In this document: positions 60,198 through 64,000 of the stretch, piece after piece
Layout: each line of letters starts with the position of its first letter
Position numbering within the stretch: the stretch's first letter is position 1
NCBI RefSeq assembly: GCF_900636385.1
Contig: NZ_LR134269.1
Coordinates: 1,550,001 to 1,614,000, forward strand
Direction: 5' to 3'
Origin: Staphylococcus warneri
GTDB taxonomy: Bacteria; Bacillota; Bacilli; Staphylococcales; Staphylococcaceae
Length of the DNA: 64,000 bases
Made by a program: the position numbers and the translations under genes
Notes under the pieces: model-generated
What the model was told of the DNA's origin: nothing
The model's input: the letters and a program-made list of their open reading frames with translations, nothing else
Database searches by the model: none

Positions 60198-60491
60198 CTA
60201 TCTCGCTAAATAAGCTAAAATCATGTTAAAAATAGTTACTAGTCCTCTTTGGAATAAAACTAAAACTATAATAGCAGCAATTGATGAAATATCAATCATT
60301 CCAATAGGTGGAATGATTTTTCTAAATGGTTCTAAAAATGGTTCATAAATTTTACCTAGTATTTCACCAAATTTAGATTCACGTATACTTGGTACCCAAG
60401 ATGTAAAGAAATATACAATCATACCAAAATAATAAATTTGGACGATCCAAATGATAAATTGGAAAATTGTATTAAGTAATCCAATATCCAT
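60198..60491 (-). CDS. yggT: YggT/YlmG-family membrane protein
   Basis: The 97-residue protein has two hydrophobic helices (about 8-28 and 68-92), separated by a conserved loop with SWVPSIRESKFGEILGKIYEPFLEPFRKIIPP, which defines the family. Plastid and bacterial members are linked to division or membrane organisation, but the mechanism is not known. It starts 11 bases after sepF, in the normal ylmD-ylmE-sepF-yggT-ylmH-divIVA order. Confidence 0.93.
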   Translation of the reverse strand: MDIGLLNTIFQFIIWIVQIYYFGMIVYFFTSWVPSIRESKFGEILGKIYEPFLEPFRKIIPPIGMIDISSIAAIIVLVLFQRGLVTIFNMILAYLAR

Positions 60492-60502
60492 ACGTTAGCT
60501 CC

Positions 60503-61096
60503 TTATTCGTAATGTTGCTCCATGTTTTCAATATGATCTGTAATACTACCGGCAACTTCGACGTTATCAGGTGTACATAAGAAAATATCAGTACCTACAC
60601 GTTGGATATCGCCACCAATGGCATATACAGTACCACTTAAGAAATCAATGATACGTTTTGCTGAAACTTTGTCGATTCTTTGTAAGTTAACTAATGTTGC
60701 ACGGCGATTTTTTAATTCATCTGCAATATCTTGTGTATCTGAGAAAACTCGTGGTTCAAATAAACACATTTTTGAACTTTCTTGTGTAGCATAATTTGAT
60801 TGAACGTTATTATTCATTGTTACAACATTTCTAGTATTCGATTTAGAATTATTACTCATACGATAATTCCTTTCTTCAGAAGTTGTATTATATCTTGTTG
60901 TACTTTTTTGAGGTACAGATTTAATCGCACTTGTTTTAGATGCAGCTGGTTGTTGTACAGGTTCTTTTGGCGATTCTACTTCACGTTCTGGTTTACGATC
61001 ACGCTCAGGTTCACGTTCTTCTGGTACTTCTACTTCTTCTTCATCTTCAACAACAAAAAATCCATTAAATAAATCTTTTAAAGCCAAGGGGCTCAC
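60503..61096 (-). CDS. sepF: Cell division protein SepF
   Basis: SepF binds FtsZ and the membrane and shapes the septum in Gram-positive bacteria. The 197-residue protein has an N-terminal amphipathic membrane-binding stretch ([13 protein letters not shown]). A highly charged linker rich in Glu, Arg and Pro follows, then the C-terminal core from about 108 with [39 protein letters not shown] and [18 protein letters not shown]. The start codon is GTG with AGGAG upstream. It begins 2 bases after the ylmE stop. Confidence 0.96.
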   Translation of the reverse strand: MSPLALKDLFNGFFVVEDEEEVEVPEEREPERDRKPEREVESPKEPVQQPAASKTSAIKSVPQKSTTRYNTTSEERNYRMSNNSKSNTRNVVTMNNNVQSNYATQESSKMCLFEPRVFSDTQDIADELKNRRATLVNLQRIDKVSAKRIIDFLSGTVYAIGGDIQRVGTDIFLCTPDNVEVAGSITDHIENMEQHYE

Positions 61097-61098
61097 TC

Positions 61099-61770
61099 CT
61101 ATTCTCCTACAAGTTTAGTCCCAATTCTCACAAATGTTGCACCTTCTTCAATTGCTATTGGATAGTCATTACTCATCCCCATCGACAATTCTTCACACGG
61201 TGCATATTCTAAATTGAGTTTTTTAATTTCATCTCTTTTTGTTCGCAATTTTCTAAACAATGACTGAATATACGCATTATCATCCGTATATGGTGCCATC
61301 GTCATTAAACCGACTATTTTTATATTTTCAAATTGTTTAATTTCTTCAATAAAAGCATTCACTTCATCTAAACTAATCCCATGTTTGGATGATTCACCTG
61401 AAACATTCACTTGTAAGAAACAAGATATTGTATGCTCGGCACGCTTATTAATTTCTTTAGCTAAACTCATTCTATCTAAAGCATGAAAATAATCAACATC
61501 ATTGATGACATCTTTAACCTTTCTAGATTGCAAAGAACCGATAAAATGAAGCACTGCATCTTTTGGTAATGCTTCTTTCTTCTCTTTGAACCCTTCAAGT
61601 CTATTTTCTCCAAAATGTCGAATTCCAGCTTGATAAGCTTCTTTAGCTCGCTCTATTGTAACATACTTTGTTACTGCAATCACGTTAGGCTGTGTTGAAA
61701 TGTTACTTTTTTCTCTATGCTCATTGATTTCTAAATTGATTTGAGCGAGATTATCTTTCACTTCACGCAT
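61099..61770 (-). CDS. ylmE: YggS/YlmE-family pyridoxal phosphate homeostasis protein
   Basis: This 223-residue protein has the single-domain alanine-racemase-like barrel of PLP-binding proteins. The PLP lysine is in [21 protein letters not shown], followed by [26 protein letters not shown] and a phosphate-binding [21 protein letters not shown]. Family members regulate PLP levels and have no known catalytic activity. Its start shares one base with the ylmD stop. Confidence 0.95.
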   Translation of the reverse strand: MREVKDNLAQINLEINEHREKSNISTQPNVIAVTKYVTIERAKEAYQAGIRHFGENRLEGFKEKKEALPKDAVLHFIGSLQSRKVKDVINDVDYFHALDRMSLAKEINKRAEHTISCFLQVNVSGESSKHGISLDEVNAFIEEIKQFENIKIVGLMTMAPYTDDNAYIQSLFRKLRTKRDEIKKLNLEYAPCEELSMGMSNDYPIAIEEGATFVRIGTKLVGE

Positions 61771-62573
61771 TATGAATCACCTTGCTTTCTTCCTATAAAT
61801 GCTAACATTCGTCCAGTTTGTCCTTTTTCCACTCTATAAGAAAAGAAATAATCCAGGTTTTCAGATGTAGCATAATCTGTAATATAAATATTACTTTCCG
61901 GTACACCTACACTTTGTAATAAAAGAGAGTTGGCCTTTTTCAAATCAATGCCGTGTCTATCACTATCACGTGTTTCTATAAATTGAGTTGTATCAATATC
62001 TAGCGTTTCAAATTTCATTTTAATATCATCATTAATTTCATATGAATTGGATGTAGCCGGACCAATAACAACATTTAAATCCGTAACATCAAAATCAATA
62101 TGTCGAACCATCTCTTTAACGATTTCTCCGTAAGTGCCCCGCCAACCAGCATGTGCAAGTCCAACATAATGATGTTTCTCACTATAGAAATAAACGGGTA
62201 CACAATCTGCGTAACACATCGTTAATAATATATTGGGCTCATATGTATACAATCCATCTATACCATGTAAACCATTTGTAATAGCATCAATGTTTACACC
62301 TTTATCATCTGATGTTATTTTAGCAACTTTATTCTCATGTGTTTGTATCGGAAAAACCCACTCACTTCGTGGGAAGCCTATCATATTAGCTAAAATGTTT
62401 TGATGTTGTGTAATGTTGTCTTGTCGATCATCTACATATCTAGCCATATTAAATGCTTTTTCAGGATACATACTTAAGCCACCCTCACGTGTAGTAAAAC
62501 CAAGGGTAGTATGTGTCATTTTATCGTCTTTATATGCTAAAAAATGATTTTGTTTTATAAATTTTTCAGTCAA
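61770..62573 (-). CDS. pgeF: Peptidoglycan editing/purine nucleoside phosphorylase family protein (YlmD/PgeF, YfiH-like)
   Basis: The 267-residue multicopper-polyphenol-oxidase-type domain protein has [33 protein letters not shown] and [12 protein letters not shown], which supply the His/Cys metal-binding residues of the YfiH family. Members have been shown to act as purine nucleoside phosphorylases and to edit peptidoglycan precursors, and either role could apply. The start codon is TTG with only a weak AAGG upstream, so the exact N-terminus is less certain. Confidence 0.9.
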   Translation of the reverse strand: MTEKFIKQNHFLAYKDDKMTHTTLGFTTREGGLSMYPEKAFNMARYVDDRQDNITQHQNILANMIGFPRSEWVFPIQTHENKVAKITSDDKGVNIDAITNGLHGIDGLYTYEPNILLTMCYADCVPVYFYSEKHHYVGLAHAGWRGTYGEIVKEMVRHIDFDVTDLNVVIGPATSNSYEINDDIKMKFETLDIDTTQFIETRDSDRHGIDLKKANSLLLQSVGVPESNIYITDYATSENLDYFFSYRVEKGQTGRMLAFIGRKQGDS

Positions 62574-62754
62574 CTATTTCACAACCTTAAGTATGAATTT
62601 TCATTAATTTCGATTAAAGTGTCTAAATATGTTTTATAGAACTATTATATAGCATTCTTATTCGTATTTAAATTAAAACTATTATTTCTGTCCTTGAAAC
62701 TAATTATTTTAAAATTATTCTTCAACGAGTTATTAAAAATCAAATTTTAAATAA

Positions 62755-62788
62755 ATTAAAAAGTCATCAGAAATATTTCTGATGACTT
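62755..62788 (-). terminator. Rho-independent terminator of ftsZ
   Basis: AAGTCATCAGAAA (62761-62773) pairs with TTTCTGATGACTT (62776-62788) around a very short loop. TTTTTAATTT follows on the minus strand. It separates ftsZ from ylmD. Confidence 0.88.
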
Positions 62789-62811
62789 TAAGTATAATGG
62801 TTAAGATAAGA

Positions 62812-63987
62812 TTAACGTCTTGTTCTTCTAGAACGTCTTTCTTCTCTATTTCTGATGAAGCTTGGAATATCATCGTCTTTAGTCGTATGACTTCTTTCAG
62901 TCACACTATCAGAAGATGAACTTGATGCAGAACTGCTGATTGATTCTTCTTTACCAACTGAAGAAGTCGATGAAGCGCTATTTACGCTTGAACCAAATCC
63001 AGTGCTAGAAGCTTTGCGACCTTGAGATGATGGTTTATCTTCAAATCCAGTAGCAATTACTGTTACTACAATTTCATCTTGTAATTCTGGATTGATTACT
63101 GTACCGAAGATCATATTTACATCTTCATCTGCAGCATCTTGAACGATATCCGCAGCTTCTTGTGCTTCGAATAATGAAAGTGATTCGCCACCAGTAATAT
63201 TCATAAGCACACCTTGAGCACCAACAATTGATGTTTCAAGTAATGGTGAAGAAATTGCTTTTTTAGCTGCTTCTACTGCTCTATTTTCTCCAGAAGAAAC
63301 ACCAATACCCATTAATGCTGAACCTTGGTTAGACATGATTGTCTTAACGTCAGCAAAGTCTAAGTTAACTTCTCCAGATACTGCGATTAAATCAGAGATA
63401 CCTTGTACACCTTGACGTAATACGTTGTCAGCTTCTTTGAATGCTTCCATCATAGGTGTTGATTTGTCTACGATATCTAATAAACGGTCGTTAGGAATAA
63501 CGATTAATGTATCTACAGCAGCTTTCATTGATTCAACGCCGGCAGCAGCTTGTGTTTGACGTTTACGTCCTTCGAAACCAAATGGACGAGTAACAACACC
63601 AACTGTTAACGCTCCCATTTCTTTAGCAATTTTAGCTACTACAGGAGCAGCACCAGTACCAGTACCGCCACCCATACCTGCAGTTACGAATACCATATCT
63701 GCACCTTGGATTGCATCTTCAATTTGTTCGCGTGATTCTTCAGCAGCTTTTTTACCGATTTCTGGGTTAGCACCAGCACCTAATCCACGAGTTAATTTTT
63801 CACCAATTTGGATTTTTGATTCGGCTTTAGATAAGTTTAAAGCTTGTCCATCCGTATTAATAGCGATAAATTCTACATTATTCATTCCGTGGTCAATCAT
63901 ACGGTTTACAGCGTTGTTACCGCCGCCACCTACACCGATGACTTTTAAAGTCGCTAAATGATTAAATCCTTGTTCAAATTCTAACAT
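62812..63987 (-). CDS. ftsZ: Cell division protein FtsZ
   Basis: FtsZ is the tubulin-like GTPase that forms the division ring. The 391-residue protein has [19 protein letters not shown], the tubulin signature [20 protein letters not shown] near residue 105, [16 protein letters not shown] and [16 protein letters not shown]-terminal linker (about 318-370) is dominated by Ser. The C-terminal peptide [20 protein letters not shown] binds SepF, FtsA and others. The GGAGG Shine-Dalgarno is at the window edge, so the gene is complete. Confidence 0.99.
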   Translation of the reverse strand: MLEFEQGFNHLATLKVIGVGGGGNNAVNRMIDHGMNNVEFIAINTDGQALNLSKAESKIQIGEKLTRGLGAGANPEIGKKAAEESREQIEDAIQGADMVFVTAGMGGGTGTGAAPVVAKIAKEMGALTVGVVTRPFGFEGRKRQTQAAAGVESMKAAVDTLIVIPNDRLLDIVDKSTPMMEAFKEADNVLRQGVQGISDLIAVSGEVNLDFADVKTIMSNQGSALMGIGVSSGENRAVEAAKKAISSPLLETSIVGAQGVLMNITGGESLSLFEAQEAADIVQDAADEDVNMIFGTVINPELQDEIVVTVIATGFEDKPSSQGRKASSTGFGSSVNSASSTSSVGKEESISSSASSSSSDSVTERSHTTKDDDIPSFIRNREERRSRRTRR

Positions 63988-64000
63988 TTAAATTTCCTCC

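Overview
The window is a 64 kb stretch of low-GC Firmicute chromosome that I assign to Staphylococcus. Gene order and protein sequences match the conserved staphylococcal block running from ftsZ, through pyr, pknB/stp and fab/plsX, to rplS. The proteins differ from S. aureus at many positions I can recall, so a coagulase-negative species is likely; I cannot name the species. No rRNA, tRNA, CRISPR array, prophage or insertion sequence was seen. Almost every gene lies on the minus strand. The plus-strand exceptions are two yfhO-type genes, rpmB, a TM2 protein, rqcH and a 27-residue peptide.

Reading along + coordinates: 1-4396 holds two tandem YfhO-family membrane proteins (the first cut by the window edge). 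4562-6701 is rplS-trmD-rimM-rpsP. 7233-14635 is ffh-ylxM-ftsY-smc-rnc (protein targeting, chromosome organisation, RNA processing). 14746-18387 is the phospholipid and fatty-acid operon fapR-plsX-fabD-fabG-acpP, with a FapR operator. 18537-20584 is recG, broken by a one-base frameshift. 20834-23368 holds fakA, an Asp23-family gene and the divergent rpmB. 23456-36441 is a long minus-strand run (coaBC-priA-def-like-fmt-rsmB-rlmN-stp-prkC-rsgA-rpe-thiN), preceded by gmk-rpoZ at 36658-37493.

37686-40456 holds rqcH and small accessory genes. 40481-50367 is the complete UMP biosynthesis operon pyrR-pyrP-pyrB-pyrC-carA-carB-pyrF-pyrE, with two PyrR-type attenuators. 50766-53521 holds an LtrA-like protein, rluD and lspA. 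54077-55352 encodes a CHAP-domain protein and a VOC protein. 55633-58383 is ileS with an isoleucine T-box leader. 58611-63987 is the downstream end of the division cluster: ftsZ-ylmD-ylmE-sepF-yggT-ylmH-divIVA.

The content is mostly core genome, and I see no convincing new multi-gene system. The points most worth following up are: the recG frameshift; a ylmH gene whose family-conserved N-terminus has no normal start codon (AUC sits at the correct distance from a Shine-Dalgarno); a dispersed intergenic repeat with three copies whose hairpin arms show compensatory changes; a 27-residue membrane peptide with a strong promoter and ribosome binding site; and a deformylase homologue next to fmt that has lost its catalytic motifs.
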